Positions 16,343 to 24,324 of a stretch of DNA of 49,879 bases are shown piece by piece. The DNA lies in assembly GCF_014648475.1 (NCBI RefSeq), contig NZ_BMRE01000055.1, positions 1 through 49,879 on the forward strand. Reading direction: 5' to 3'. The first letter of the stretch is position 1. Each line of letters begins with the position of its first letter. The notes below the pieces were generated by a model that had not been told where the DNA came from, searched no databases, and was given only the letters and a program-made list of their open reading frames with translations. Source of the stretch: Lentzea flava (lineage in GTDB: Bacteria; Actinomycetota; Actinomycetes; Mycobacteriales; Pseudonocardiaceae). The translations under genes and the position numbers were made by a program.

Positions 16343-17446
16343 TCACGGGCCGAACCAGCGCTCCTCGGCACCACCGCGCGGCGCCGCCGACGTCTTGCCG
16401 ATGATCAGCTCGGTGGCGAGGTTGACCGACCGCGGCCGTGACCGCTCGTTCGAGTCGAGCAGCAGCTTGCCCGCCGCGCGGCCCTTCTCCAGCACCGGCT
16501 GACGCACCGTCGTGAGCCCGGCGGCCTCCGCCTCGCGGATGCCGTCGAAGCCGGTCACCGTCAGGTCGTGCGGCACGCGCAGGCCGCGGCGCGCCGCCTC
16601 GGTCATCGCGCCGAGCGCCAGCACGTCCGAGGTGCAGACCAACGCGGTGATCTGCGGGTCCTTGTCGAGCACCTGGGCGGCGCCGGAGGCGCCGGAGGCC
16701 ATGTTGTGGTCGAAGCGCTCGACGACGGGCACCTGCGACCAGTCGACGCCGGCCTCGCTGAACGCCTCGGCCAGGCCGGACAGGCGGTTGCGCTGCACGT
16801 GGAAGTGCGCTGCGTGCTGGCGCTCCGCGGTCACGAAGCCGTCGTTGCGGTCGCGCGCGAGGCGCATGCAGACGACGCCGACGCGGCGGTGGCCCAGCGA
16901 GATCAGGTGCTTCGCGAGCTCGTACATCGCGCCGCGGTCGTCGATGCCGACCCTGTCGACGGTGCCGAGGTCGGGCTGGTCGCAGACGACGGTGGGAACG
17001 GGACGCTCCAGCACCGCGGCGAGGTGCGGGTCGTCGTCCGGCACCGAGTAGACGACGAAGCCGTCGACACCCGCGCGGTGGACGGACGCGACGTCCTCGC
17101 GCTCGGGGTTGGCGGGCACCAGCAGCAGACCCGTGCCGGCGTCCTCGCACGCCAGCGCGAGGCCTTCGAGGAAACCGATCGCGGCAGGGTCGCGGAACGC
17201 GTAGGAGAGGTTCTCGGTGAGCAGCAGGCCCACCGCACCTGCCTTGCGCGTGCGCAACGAGCGCGCCACAGGATCCGGGCCGGGATAACCCAGCCTTCGG
17301 GCCGTGTCCAACACCCGCCGCCTCAGCTCGGGGGAGAGCTGGTCGGGACGGTTGTACGCGTTGGACACCGTTGTCCGGGAAACGCCCAGCTCAGCGGCCA
17401 GAGAGGCCAGCGTCGCAGGACGTCGCACATGCATCGACCGCGCCAT
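16343..17446 (-). CDS. LacI/GalR-family transcriptional regulator (first)
   Basis: An N-terminal helix-turn-helix (TLASLAAELGVSRTTVSNAY region, residues about 9-28) is followed by the hinge and a periplasmic-binding-protein-like effector domain with typical GHRRVGVV and TGFDGI blocks. The regulated sugar is not deducible. I chose the ATG at 17446; an ATG at 17434 is also possible, and neither has a clear ribosome site. A TTGGTC/GACCAA dyad lies about 100 bp upstream, in the 124-bp gap to the next lacI gene, and could control this gene. Confidence 0.9.
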   Translation of the reverse strand: MARSMHVRRPATLASLAAELGVSRTTVSNAYNRPDQLSPELRRRVLDTARRLGYPGPDPVARSLRTRKAGAVGLLLTENLSYAFRDPAAIGFLEGLALACEDAGTGLLLVPANPEREDVASVHRAGVDGFVVYSVPDDDPHLAAVLERPVPTVVCDQPDLGTVDRVGIDDRGAMYELAKHLISLGHRRVGVVCMRLARDRNDGFVTAERQHAAHFHVQRNRLSGLAEAFSEAGVDWSQVPVVERFDHNMASGASGAAQVLDKDPQITALVCTSDVLALGAMTEAARRGLRVPHDLTVTGFDGIREAEAAGLTTVRQPVLEKGRAAGKLLLDSNERSRPRSVNLATELIIGKTSAAPRGGAEERWFGP

Positions 17447-17548
17447 GAAGTGACCGTAACGGTTCAGAACCAATTCGTGAAGCGAGGGTGACCTGTGTCC
17501 CTCAAATGACGCATCAGTGCTGGTTGACCCATCTGCCTTGTTCAGAAG

Positions 17549-17562
17549 TTGGTCCAGACCAA
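17549..17562. promoter_or_regulatory. TTGGTC-CA-GACCAA dyad, DasR (dre)-like
   Basis: This perfect 6-bp-arm dyad with a 2-bp centre, extended to 17548-17563, agrees with the Streptomyces dre consensus (ACTGGTCTAGACCACT) at 12 of 16 positions. It sits in the promoter gap of the first lacI-type gene and 8 bp after the end of the second. The identity of the binding regulator is not known. Confidence 0.45.
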
Positions 17563-17570
17563 TGGGCGTC

Positions 17571-18608
17571 TTATTTCGGCGGGGCAGTGGACTCCCGCAC
17601 GACGAGTCGCGGCCGGAAGACGCGGGTGTAGTTGTCCCTGTCCTGCCTGCGGCGATCCGGGTCCAGGCGCAGCACGAGCTCGTCGATGGCGGCTGCCGCC
17701 ATCTCCTCGATGGGCTGCGCGAGCGTCGTCAAAGCGGGCGACGAGTAGGCGGCCAGCGGGATGTCGTCGAACCCGACGACCGAGAGGTTCTCCGGAACCG
17801 AAATCCCTCGTTGGTGTGCCTCGCGCATGACGCCGAGCGCCATGTGGTCGGACGAACAGATCACCGCCGTCGGGGCCACGGTGTCGAGCAGCTTCGCCAC
17901 CGCCACACCGCCGCCTTCCGCGCTGAACGGCGCGTGCGCGACGTACTCGGAGCCCGCGGGCAGGTGGTTCTCCTCCAGGGCGGCGGCCCACCCCGCGCGC
18001 TTCAGGCGTGAGGGGAGGGATCGCGCAGGACCCGAGACGAACCCGATCCGCTCGTGGCCCAGCTCGATCAGGTGCTTGGTGGCCATGTAGCCCGCGAGCT
18101 GCTCGTCCACCGTCACGTCGGGCACGTCCAGCGCCGGCGTGGCACCGTTCAGGAAGACCATGTGGACGCCGTCCGCCACGAGCTTCGCGTAGTAGCTCGG
18201 GCGCGGCGCCTGACCGAGCGGCACCTCGACGTTGGTGATCTCCGGTGACACGAACACCATGCCCTCGACCCCGCGGGCCAGGAGCATCCGGACGTACTCC
18301 TCCTCACCCATCGGGGCACCGCTGCGGGTGTTGCACAGCAGCGACGAGTAGCCGAGGCGCGCCGCCCGCGTCTCCAGGGCCTCGGCGAACGCCGGGAAGA
18401 CCGGGTTCGAGAGCTCCGGCACGAGCAGACCGATCACGCCGGTGCGTTGCAGCGCACCGAGTCCGCGCGGGGTGTAGGGCATCTCCGCGAGCACCGACAG
18501 CACTCGCTGCCGGGTCTCCTCGTTGACGCCGGCCCGGCGGTTCAGCACGCGGCTCACCGTCGAGATGGACACCCCGGCTGCCCTGGCGATCTCGGACAGT
18601 CCGGACAC
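17571..18608 (-). CDS. LacI-family regulator of the adjacent sugar ABC importer (MalR/CebR-like)
   Basis: The helix-turn-helix (residues about 3-22, with VSISTVSRVLN) precedes a complete sugar-sensing domain with GVIGLLVPELSNP and VVGFDDIPLA blocks. The GTG at 18608 has a strong AGGAGG five bases upstream, giving 345 residues. It is divergent from the sugar-binding protein gene, and the 221-bp gap carries TTGCAA hexamers like those bound by actinobacterial MalR-type repressors. Repression of the importer relieved by its sugar is the likely logic. Confidence 0.92.
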   Translation of the reverse strand: MSGLSEIARAAGVSISTVSRVLNRRAGVNEETRQRVLSVLAEMPYTPRGLGALQRTGVIGLLVPELSNPVFPAFAEALETRAARLGYSSLLCNTRSGAPMGEEEYVRMLLARGVEGMVFVSPEITNVEVPLGQAPRPSYYAKLVADGVHMVFLNGATPALDVPDVTVDEQLAGYMATKHLIELGHERIGFVSGPARSLPSRLKRAGWAAALEENHLPAGSEYVAHAPFSAEGGGVAVAKLLDTVAPTAVICSSDHMALGVMREAHQRGISVPENLSVVGFDDIPLAAYSSPALTTLAQPIEEMAAAAIDELVLRLDPDRRRQDRDNYTRVFRPRLVVRESTAPPK

Positions 18609-18662
18609 GTTGCCTCCTGATCGACCTCGGTTGCGGGCAAGCCTGCCGCGTTCAGAAAAATT

Positions 18663-18681
18663 TTGCAACGAGCGTTTGCAA
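18663..18681 (+). promoter_or_regulatory. Paired TTGCAA operator of the sugar importer
   Basis: TTGCAACGAGCGTTTGCAA carries two copies of the palindromic hexamer TTGCAA, 13 bp start to start. It lies 54 bp upstream of the lacI-type start and about 150 bp upstream of the binding-protein start, between the two divergent genes. Streptomyces MalR operators use similar TTGCA(A/G) units. Confidence 0.6.
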
Positions 18682-18760
18682 GACAGTGCCGTTACGGCTT
18701 GGTTACGGTCGACGTCTTGACCTGACCATGGTTCTGGTAGTGAAATCGCCCGCAACATTC

Positions 18761-18777
18761 TCGCAAAACCTTGCAAG
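18761..18777 (+). promoter_or_regulatory. Second TTGCAA-type operator near the binding-protein gene
   Basis: TCGCAAAACCTTGCAAG has one exact TTGCAA (18771-18776) and a partial copy (CGCAAA) upstream. It lies 53 bp before the chosen start of the binding-protein gene. A second site would allow cooperative repression. Confidence 0.45.
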
Positions 18778-18829
18778 ACCCTCATCTCGCCGGGAGATGA
18801 GGCCCCAGCTGGAGGGAACGGCAGCAACG

Positions 18830-20086
18830 ATGCGACGGACAACCCTCGTGACCGCCATGGCGACGGGTGTCGCCCTCGTGCTCACCGCCTGTGGTGGCGG
18901 TGGATCGAGCAGCAGCGGATCCGACTCGGGCGAAGTGACCTTCTGGGACACCAGTGGCCCCAACGAAGGCCCCGTGTTCAAGAAGATCGCGGAGGACTGC
19001 GCCACCAAGGGCGGCTACAAGGTCAAGGTCGAGACGCAGGCGTTCGACACGGCGCTCGCGAACTACAAGACCGCCGCGCAGGGTGGCCAGGGCCCGGACG
19101 TCTTCCGCGCCGAGGTCGCGTGGGTGCCGCAGCTCGCCAAGCTGGGCTACGTCGCCGACCTGTCCGACACCGACCTGGCGAAGGACACCTCCGACTTCCT
19201 CGACGCGCCGCTCGGCTCGACGAAGTTCGAGGGCAAGACGTACGCCGTGCCGCAGGTGACCGACTCGCTGGCGCTGCTCTACAACAAGAAGAAGCTCGCC
19301 GACGCGGGTGTCGAGCCGCCGAAGACGTGGGACGAGCTCAAGGCCGCCGCCGCCAAGCTGGGCGGTGAGAAGTCGTTCTTCCTCAACAACGACGCGTACT
19401 ACGCGCTGCCGTTCATCTACGGCGAGGGCGGTGACCTGGTCGACGCCTCGGCGAAGAAGATCGTGGTCAACTCCGACAAGAACGTGAAGGCGCTGCAGAC
19501 CGCCAAGGGCCTGCTCGACGCCAAGGCCGCGTTCACCTCGCTCGACGCCGGCAACTCCTACACCACGATGCAGGCCGCGTTCTCCAGCGGTGACGCGGCG
19601 ATGGTGATCAACGGTCCGTGGGCCGTCGCCGACTACCTCAAGGGCACCGCGTTCACCGACAAGGCGAACCTGGGCATCGCGCCGGTCCCCGGCCCGTCCG
19701 CCGGCAAGGGCAGCGCGCCCGTCGGTGGTCACGACTACGTGATCCGTCAGGGCACCAAGGCGAAGCAGTCGTCGGTCAAGTTCATCCAGTGCATGGCTTC
19801 GGTCGAGTCGCAGGCCTCGATCGCCAAGGAGCTCGGCCTGCTGCCGACCCGCAAGTCGGCCTACCAGAACGCCGACGTCAAGGCCAACGCGATCGTCGCC
19901 GCGTTCGAGCCGGTCACGAAGGTCGCGCACGAGCGGGCCTGGATCCCCGAGGGTGGCCAGCTGTTCGACCCGCTGAAGGTCGCCTACGCCGACGTGCTCG
20001 CCGGAAAGAAGGAGCCGAAGGCGGCGCTGGACGAGGTCGCCAAGGCGTACAAGGAGCAGGTCGTCACCGAGTACTCGATCGGCTGA
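18830..20086 (+). CDS. Sugar ABC transporter substrate-binding lipoprotein (MalE-type)
   Basis: A lipoprotein signal with lipobox Leu-Thr-Ala-Cys21 is followed by a Gly/Ser linker and a family-1 solute-binding fold (FWDTSG, a KVKVE block, FLNNDAYYALPF, and a C-terminal PEGGQLFDPLKVA segment). At 418 residues it fits MalE/maltodextrin-type proteins, and together with the LacI operators a maltose or maltodextrin ligand is likely but unproven. The ATG at 18830 is preceded by GGAGGGA 12 bases upstream; an in-frame ATG at 18797 would spoil the signal peptide. It is followed by an intra-operon hairpin. Confidence 0.92.
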   Translation: MRRTTLVTAMATGVALVLTACGGGGSSSSGSDSGEVTFWDTSGPNEGPVFKKIAEDCATKGGYKVKVETQAFDTALANYKTAAQGGQGPDVFRAEVAWVPQLAKLGYVADLSDTDLAKDTSDFLDAPLGSTKFEGKTYAVPQVTDSLALLYNKKKLADAGVEPPKTWDELKAAAAKLGGEKSFFLNNDAYYALPFIYGEGGDLVDASAKKIVVNSDKNVKALQTAKGLLDAKAAFTSLDAGNSYTTMQAAFSSGDAAMVINGPWAVADYLKGTAFTDKANLGIAPVPGPSAGKGSAPVGGHDYVIRQGTKAKQSSVKFIQCMASVESQASIAKELGLLPTRKSAYQNADVKANAIVAAFEPVTKVAHERAWIPEGGQLFDPLKVAYADVLAGKKEPKAALDEVAKAYKEQVVTEYSIG

Positions 20087-20095
20087 TTGGTGTTG

Positions 20096-20124
20096 AACGG
20101 CCGGGGTTTTCCGCCCCGGCCGTT
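20096..20124 (+). terminator. Intra-operon hairpin between binding protein and permease
   Basis: Perfect 11-bp arms (20096-20106 and 20114-20124) with a 7-nt loop and no T tract lie in the 61-bp gap. Such structures often attenuate downstream transcription or stabilise the upstream message, keeping binding protein in excess over permease. Confidence 0.7.
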
Positions 20125-20147
20125 CGCCTGACGTTCGGAGGAGATCG

Positions 20148-21065
20148 GTGCGTCGGTTCCTGGACCGGTACTGGTACGCGTATGCGATGGTGCTGCCGGT
20201 CGTGGTGGTCATCGCGGTGTTGGTGCTCTACCCGCTCGCCCAGGGCGTGTTCTTCACCTTCACGAACATCAACGAGGGCAACATCGCCAATCCGGTCCTC
20301 GACCGGCCCGCGTCCTACGACGTGGTGGGCTTCAAGAACTACCTGAACGTCCTGTCCGGCGGCGACTCGTACGGCGCGTTCTGGGGCACGCTGGTCCGCA
20401 CGCTGATCTGGACCTTCGCCTGCGTGTTCTTCCACTACACCATCGGGCTCGGCCTGGCCCTGCTGCTCAACCGGCAGGTGCGCGGCCGCTCGTTCTACCG
20501 GGTGCTGCTGATCCTGCCGTGGGCGGTGCCCGCGTTCATCAGCGCGTTCGCGTGGAAGTACATGTTCAACGCGCAGTACGGGATCATCAACCAGGTCCTG
20601 CGCTCCGTCGGCCTCCCGGACCCGGTGTGGCTCGGCCAGAACAACTGGGCGCTGGTGTCCGTGATCATCGTGAACGTGTGGCTGGGCGTGCCGTTCATGA
20701 TGGTCGCGCTGCTCGGTGGCCTGCAGTCGATTCCCGGCGACCTCTACGAGGCGGCCGAGATGGACGGTGCCACACCGTGGCAGCGCTTCCGGCACGTCAC
20801 GCTGCCCGGCCTGCGTTCGGTGTCGTCCACCGTGATCCTGCTCGGCATCATCTGGACGTTCAACATGTTCCCGGTGATCTACCTGGTCGCGGGCCCGAAC
20901 CCGAACGCCAGGATCCTGGTGACGTACGCGTTCGAGCGCTTCTTCTCCGGTGCGTCCCGCGACTACGCGATCGCGTCGACCTACGGCGTGCTGATCCTTT
21001 CGGTGTTGTTGGTGTTCGCCGCGGCATATCGGCGGGCGCTGCGCAAGCAGGGCGAGGTGTGGTGA
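20148..21065 (+). CDS. Sugar ABC transporter permease (MalF-type)
   Basis: This 305-residue inner-membrane protein has about six hydrophobic helices and the EAA cytoplasmic loop (YEAAEMDGATPWQRFRHVTL) that contacts the ATPase. The N-terminal helix and the long first external loop fit MalF/UgpA-type subunits. The GTG at 20148 is preceded by GGAGGAG. Its stop overlaps the next permease start by one base (TGATG). No ATPase gene follows in the operon; the MsiK-like gene at 24325 is the natural partner. Confidence 0.93.
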   Translation: MRRFLDRYWYAYAMVLPVVVVIAVLVLYPLAQGVFFTFTNINEGNIANPVLDRPASYDVVGFKNYLNVLSGGDSYGAFWGTLVRTLIWTFACVFFHYTIGLGLALLLNRQVRGRSFYRVLLILPWAVPAFISAFAWKYMFNAQYGIINQVLRSVGLPDPVWLGQNNWALVSVIIVNVWLGVPFMMVALLGGLQSIPGDLYEAAEMDGATPWQRFRHVTLPGLRSVSSTVILLGIIWTFNMFPVIYLVAGPNPNARILVTYAFERFFSGASRDYAIASTYGVLILSVLLVFAAAYRRALRKQGEVW

Positions 21066-21961
21066 TGACGCTCGATGCTTCGTCTCTGAAGGTCGTCCAG
21101 GCCACCGACCGCAGGTTGCGCAGGGCGGAACGGTCCAAGGGCGCGTCGGTGCTGCTGCACGCCGCCCTGATCGTCGCCTCGGTCATCGCGGTGTTCCCGA
21201 TCTTCTGGGTGTTCGTCACCTCGCTGAAGCCGGACGCCCGCGCGGTCGAGCCGACGCCGAAGCTGTGGAACGAGTCCTCTTTGGACAACTACACCCGCGT
21301 GCTCGCCGGCGAGAAGGGCGACTTCCTCGCCTGGTTCGGCAACTCCGTGCTGATCGCGTTGATGACGACCGTGCTCGGCGTGTTCATCTCGGCCACCGCG
21401 GGCTACGCGGCCTCGCGGTTCCGGTTCCCCGGCAAGCGCGGGCTGATGATGTCGTTCCTGCTGGTGCAGATGTTCCCGTTCGCGGTGCTGATCGTGCCGC
21501 TGTACAACATCCTGATCGCGTTGGGGCTCAACGGAACTTCCATCGGCCTCGTGCTGGTCTACTGCACGACCGCGGTTCCGTTCTGCACCTACATGCTCAA
21601 GGGCTACTTCGACACGGTGCCCGCGGACATCGACGAGGCCGGTCGCGTGGACGGGCTGTCGCCGTTCGGCGTGTTCTGGCGGCTGATCCTCCCGCTGGCC
21701 AAGCCGGGTCTCGCGGTCACGTCGTTCTACGCGTTCCTGACCGCGTGGGGTGAGGTGGCGTTCGCGTCGGCGTTCCTGTCCGCCGCGGACGAGTCGAAGA
21801 CGCTGGCCGTGGGTCTGCAGGTGTTCGTGCAGCAGAACCGGACCGAGTGGGGGCACCTCGCCGCCGCGTCGATCCTGGTCGCGATTCCCGCGATCATCGT
21901 GTTCTACCTGGTGCAGCGCTTCCTGGTGACCGGCCTCGCGTCCGGTGCCGTGAAGGGCTAG
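21065..21961 (+). CDS. Sugar ABC transporter permease (MalG-type)
   Basis: The 298-residue protein has six predicted membrane helices and the EAA loop (DEAGRVDGLSPFGVFWRLIL) of MalG/UgpE-type permeases. It pairs with the upstream MalF-type subunit to form the channel. The ATG at 21065 overlaps the preceding stop; a GTG at 21062 is an equally coupled option. Its TAG stop shares a CTAG palindrome with the stop of the convergent HxlR gene. Confidence 0.93.
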   Translation: MTLDASSLKVVQATDRRLRRAERSKGASVLLHAALIVASVIAVFPIFWVFVTSLKPDARAVEPTPKLWNESSLDNYTRVLAGEKGDFLAWFGNSVLIALMTTVLGVFISATAGYAASRFRFPGKRGLMMSFLLVQMFPFAVLIVPLYNILIALGLNGTSIGLVLVYCTTAVPFCTYMLKGYFDTVPADIDEAGRVDGLSPFGVFWRLILPLAKPGLAVTSFYAFLTAWGEVAFASAFLSAADESKTLAVGLQVFVQQNRTEWGHLAAASILVAIPAIIVFYLVQRFLVTGLASGAVKG

Positions 21962-22314
21962 TTGTTCTCGTCGTAGCGCGACCTGGCCTCGTCGACCTGG
22001 GCCAGGTTGCGCTTCGACCAGTCGGCGAGGTTGTGGAAGATCGGCGCGAGACTGCGCCCGAGCTCGCTGATCTCGTACTCCACCCGTGGCGGAACCTCCG
22101 GGTGGTAGGTCCTCGTGACCAGGCCGTCCCTCTCGAGCTGCCGCAGCCGCTGCGTGAGGACCTTCGGCGTGATCGTGCCGATCCGCCGTTCCAGCTCCAC
22201 GAACCGCTGGCGGCCGTACTCGTTCAACGTCCACAGGATCGGCGTCGTCCACCGGCTGAAGACCAGGTCGACGACCGGCGCGATGGGGCAGGCCAGCTCG
22301 GGCACCGTCTCCAT
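21958..22314 (-). CDS. HxlR-family winged-helix regulator
   Basis: The 118-residue protein has the HxlR layout: a conserved Cys near the N terminus (Cys9 in ELACPIAPV), then the winged helix with FVELERRIGTITPKVLTQRL and a LVTRTYHPEVPPRVEYE wing. HxlR regulators often sense reactive or electrophilic compounds and control a divergent oxidoreductase. Here the divergent partner is the NmrA-like gene at 22400, and a TAGGTACCTA palindrome lies between them. Confidence 0.92.
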   Translation of the reverse strand: METVPELACPIAPVVDLVFSRWTTPILWTLNEYGRQRFVELERRIGTITPKVLTQRLRQLERDGLVTRTYHPEVPPRVEYEISELGRSLAPIFHNLADWSKRNLAQVDEARSRYDENN

Positions 22315-22331
22315 GGGTAGTCACTTTCCTC

Positions 22332-22341
22332 TAGGTACCTA
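22332..22341. promoter_or_regulatory. Candidate HxlR operator
   Basis: The 10-bp perfect palindrome TAGGTACCTA lies in the 85-bp divergent promoter region, 17 bp upstream of the HxlR start. It is followed by a second dyad, CTAAC (22342-22346) and GTTAG (22355-22359). HxlR proteins commonly bind such TA-rich palindromes. Confidence 0.5.
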
Positions 22342-22399
22342 CTAACTTCACGATGTTAGCTTTCTTCTCGATACCGAAACAACGGCTGAGGAGAAGCTC

Positions 22400-23164
22400 G
22401 TGATCGTGGTGACTGGGGCGACCGGCAACGTGGGACGCCCGTTGATGGAGCTGCTGGGGGACAAGGCTGTCGGCGTCTCGCGGCCGCGGGTCGACCTGCT
22501 GCGCCCGGCTTCGCTGGAGCCGGTGCTGGACGGCGCCGAGGCGTTGTTCCTGCTGTTCGGCGGAGACCTGCTGGGGCCGGACACGGACATCGCCGCCGTG
22601 CTGGACGTGGCGAAGGCAGCGGGTGTGCAGCGGGTCGTGCTGCTGTCGTCGCAGGGCGCCGGCACGCGGCCGGGCATGGTGCCGCACTCGCGGATGGCGT
22701 CGTTCGAGGAGGGCGTCCGGCAGTCGAGTCTGGAGTGGACGATCCTGCGGCCGAGCGGGTTCTTCACCAACGCCTACGCGTGGGCCGGTCGTGGCGTGGC
22801 CGCGGCGCCGTTCGCAGACGTGGCGCTGCCCTTCGTCGATCCCGCGGACATCGCCGCCGTCGCGGCGGTGGCGCTGAAGGGCGGCCATGAGGGGCAGACG
22901 TATGTGCTGACCGGTCCGGAGGCGCTGACTCCGCGGGAACGGGCCGAGGCGCTTTCGCTGCCGTTCGTCGAGCAGTCCGTTGAGGAGGCCCGCGAGCAGA
23001 TGCTGCAGTTCATGCCGCCGCCCGTGGTGGAGGGGACGCTGACGATTCTCGGTTCGCCGACGGAAGAGGAGCAGCAGGTGAGCGGCCAGGTGGAGCAGGT
23101 GGCGGGACGTGCGGCGACCCGATTCGCCGAGTGGGCCGTGCGCAACGCGAAGGCGTTCGGCTGA
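22400..23164 (+). CDS. NmrA-like NAD(P)H-binding oxidoreductase
   Basis: A Rossmann start (VVTGATGNVGR) and a short atypical SDR fold without a clear Tyr-x-x-x-Lys dyad place it with NmrA/QorB-like NAD(P)-binding proteins. Residues LRPSGFFTNAY are typical. Such proteins are either quinone or aldehyde reductases or redox sensors. The GTG at 22400 follows GAGGAG by six bases. Regulation by the divergent HxlR protein is likely. Confidence 0.85.
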   Translation: MIVVTGATGNVGRPLMELLGDKAVGVSRPRVDLLRPASLEPVLDGAEALFLLFGGDLLGPDTDIAAVLDVAKAAGVQRVVLLSSQGAGTRPGMVPHSRMASFEEGVRQSSLEWTILRPSGFFTNAYAWAGRGVAAAPFADVALPFVDPADIAAVAAVALKGGHEGQTYVLTGPEALTPRERAEALSLPFVEQSVEEAREQMLQFMPPPVVEGTLTILGSPTEEEQQVSGQVEQVAGRAATRFAEWAVRNAKAFG

Positions 23165-23174
23165 GGGTTCCGGT

Positions 23175-24005
23175 TCAGTCGCCGAACAGCGCTGAGCCGG
23201 GACGCTTCCCAACCGGATCGCTCACGACGAGACCGCCTCTCCAGCGGCCGGTCTCGTCGCGATAGCGGAACTGGAGGTCCTTCAGCGCCTCGCCGTGCGC
23301 CTTTGTGACTTCCTTGTACCGAGGCGACGAATGCGCCAAGGTTCGCGCCTGAGTGCAGTACCCGGCTGCCGCCATCGGGAAGACCAGCGTGCTGGCAATC
23401 AGATCCGCGATCTGCAGGCCGACGTGGTTGTCGCTGTGCGCGAACAACGGCACCTCCAGCATCGGCGGATATGGATCTCCACCGGTTCGCCACTTCTGTG
23501 TGAAGACCGAGTGCGCGACCTGGATGTTCTGAGCCTGGGTGCGGCCGTCCGCGATGAGCAGGCCGTGTGAGCGGTTGGCGAGCAGGAACTGGCTGAAGTG
23601 GAGTGAAATGTCCTGCACTGCATAGCAGTAGCTGGCAGTCACCTTGAGGCTCTTGCCCTTTTCCTTGACCCACACACGCCCCACGACCTTGCAGTCGTAA
23701 CGTGTGACCAGGTCGAGCAACTCCAGGCGGAAGATGTGGGCCTGGCGGCGCTTGTTCCGTGAGTCGCTGCGGGTCATCTGCAGCAGCTCGCTGCCTTTGA
23801 TCTCAGTGAGCACGTGGTTCAGCGCAGGGCCGGTGGGGAACCGGCCGGGGAAGTGTCGACGCTTCAGTGCGAGAAAGTCGCGAGTGAGCGCGGGAACGAG
23901 GCTGGCATCGATGATCAGGCCCAGGATGACCATCACGGGCGTGGCGTTCGGGCTTTGGTCAGGTGGCTCGGAACCGCCGGATTCATCGAGGTAGCAGAGG
24001 TGCAC
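23175..24005 (-). CDS. DUF3800-domain protein
   Basis: The N-terminal YLDESGG block and the C-terminal GLQIADLIAS block are the hallmarks of DUF3800, a family with an RNase H-like fold often found near mobile or defence genes and of unknown function. Between them are a basic RNKRRQ helix and a LLIADGRTQ strand. The GTG at 24005 puts the DESG motif at its usual N-terminal place (276 residues) and has no Shine-Dalgarno. The frame stays open upstream through the 10-bp repeat array (to about 24209), so a longer form beginning inside the repeats cannot be excluded. Confidence 0.75.
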   Translation of the reverse strand: MHLCYLDESGGSEPPDQSPNATPVMVILGLIIDASLVPALTRDFLALKRRHFPGRFPTGPALNHVLTEIKGSELLQMTRSDSRNKRRQAHIFRLELLDLVTRYDCKVVGRVWVKEKGKSLKVTASYCYAVQDISLHFSQFLLANRSHGLLIADGRTQAQNIQVAHSVFTQKWRTGGDPYPPMLEVPLFAHSDNHVGLQIADLIASTLVFPMAAAGYCTQARTLAHSSPRYKEVTKAHGEALKDLQFRYRDETGRWRGGLVVSDPVGKRPGSALFGD

Positions 24006-24135
24006 CGACCCGAAGATAGCGCTAAGGCCGCTCCACGAAAGAGCGGCCCTAGGATGTGGCGTTCGGCCGAAGCCTAGGCGCCGTGAGATCAGGTCTCTGT
24101 CATCAACTATGCCAGTCTGTGTCGTTCTGTGGCAA

Positions 24136-24204
24136 CTCTGCGTCCCTCTGCGTCCCTCTGCGTCCCTCTGCGTCCCTCTGCGTCCCTCTGCGTCCCTCTG
24201 CGTC
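24136..24204. repeat. 10-bp tandem repeat array (CTCTGCGTCC x about 6.9)
   Basis: Six perfect consecutive copies of CGTCCCTCTG occupy 24141-24200, flanked by partial copies. The unit is close to one helical turn, and the perfect identity suggests recent slippage-driven expansion. The array lies 12 bp from the first operator palindrome and upstream of the DUF3800 gene. Confidence 0.95.
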
Positions 24205-24215
24205 AGCACGGCGGG

Positions 24216-24231
24216 ACGTAAGCGCTTACGT
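24216..24231. promoter_or_regulatory. LacI-type operator 1 upstream of msiK-like gene
   Basis: The perfect 16-bp palindrome ACGTAAGCGCTTACGT has the AAGCGCTT core of LacI/GalR-family (CcpA-like) sites. It is repeated exactly at 24245-24260. Confidence 0.8.
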
Positions 24232-24244
24232 TCACGCGCCTGAA

Positions 24245-24260
24245 ACGTAAGCGCTTACGT
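24245..24260. promoter_or_regulatory. LacI-type operator 2 upstream of msiK-like gene
   Basis: This is a second identical copy of the 16-bp palindrome, centred 29 bp from the first. Two perfect copies make chance very unlikely. Confidence 0.8.
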
Positions 24261-24267
24261 CTGTTCC

Positions 24268-24282
24268 CGTAAGCGCTTGCAA
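24268..24282. promoter_or_regulatory. LacI-type operator 3, hybrid half-site
   Basis: CGTAAGCGCTTGCAA keeps the AAGCGCTT core but its right half ends TTGCAA, like the hexamers upstream of the sugar-binding protein gene. It is centred 22 bp from operator 2 and 43 bp before the msiK-like start. Confidence 0.65.
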
Positions 24283-24324
24283 TGCCTAACGTCGCGCCCA
24301 GACAAGCGGTGAAAGGTGCGTCAC

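Larger units (their letters stand above)
24006..24324. other. Intergenic region with tandem array and triple operator
   Basis: This 319-bp gap separates the DUF3800 gene from the divergent msiK-like gene. It contains the 10-bp tandem array and three AAGCGCTT-centred palindromes. Apart from the possible N-terminal extension of the DUF3800 frame, no gene is seen. Confidence 0.6.

Noticed and set aside
24136..24204. Possible CRISPR array
   Set aside because: The 10-bp units are contiguous with no spacers and no cas genes are present.
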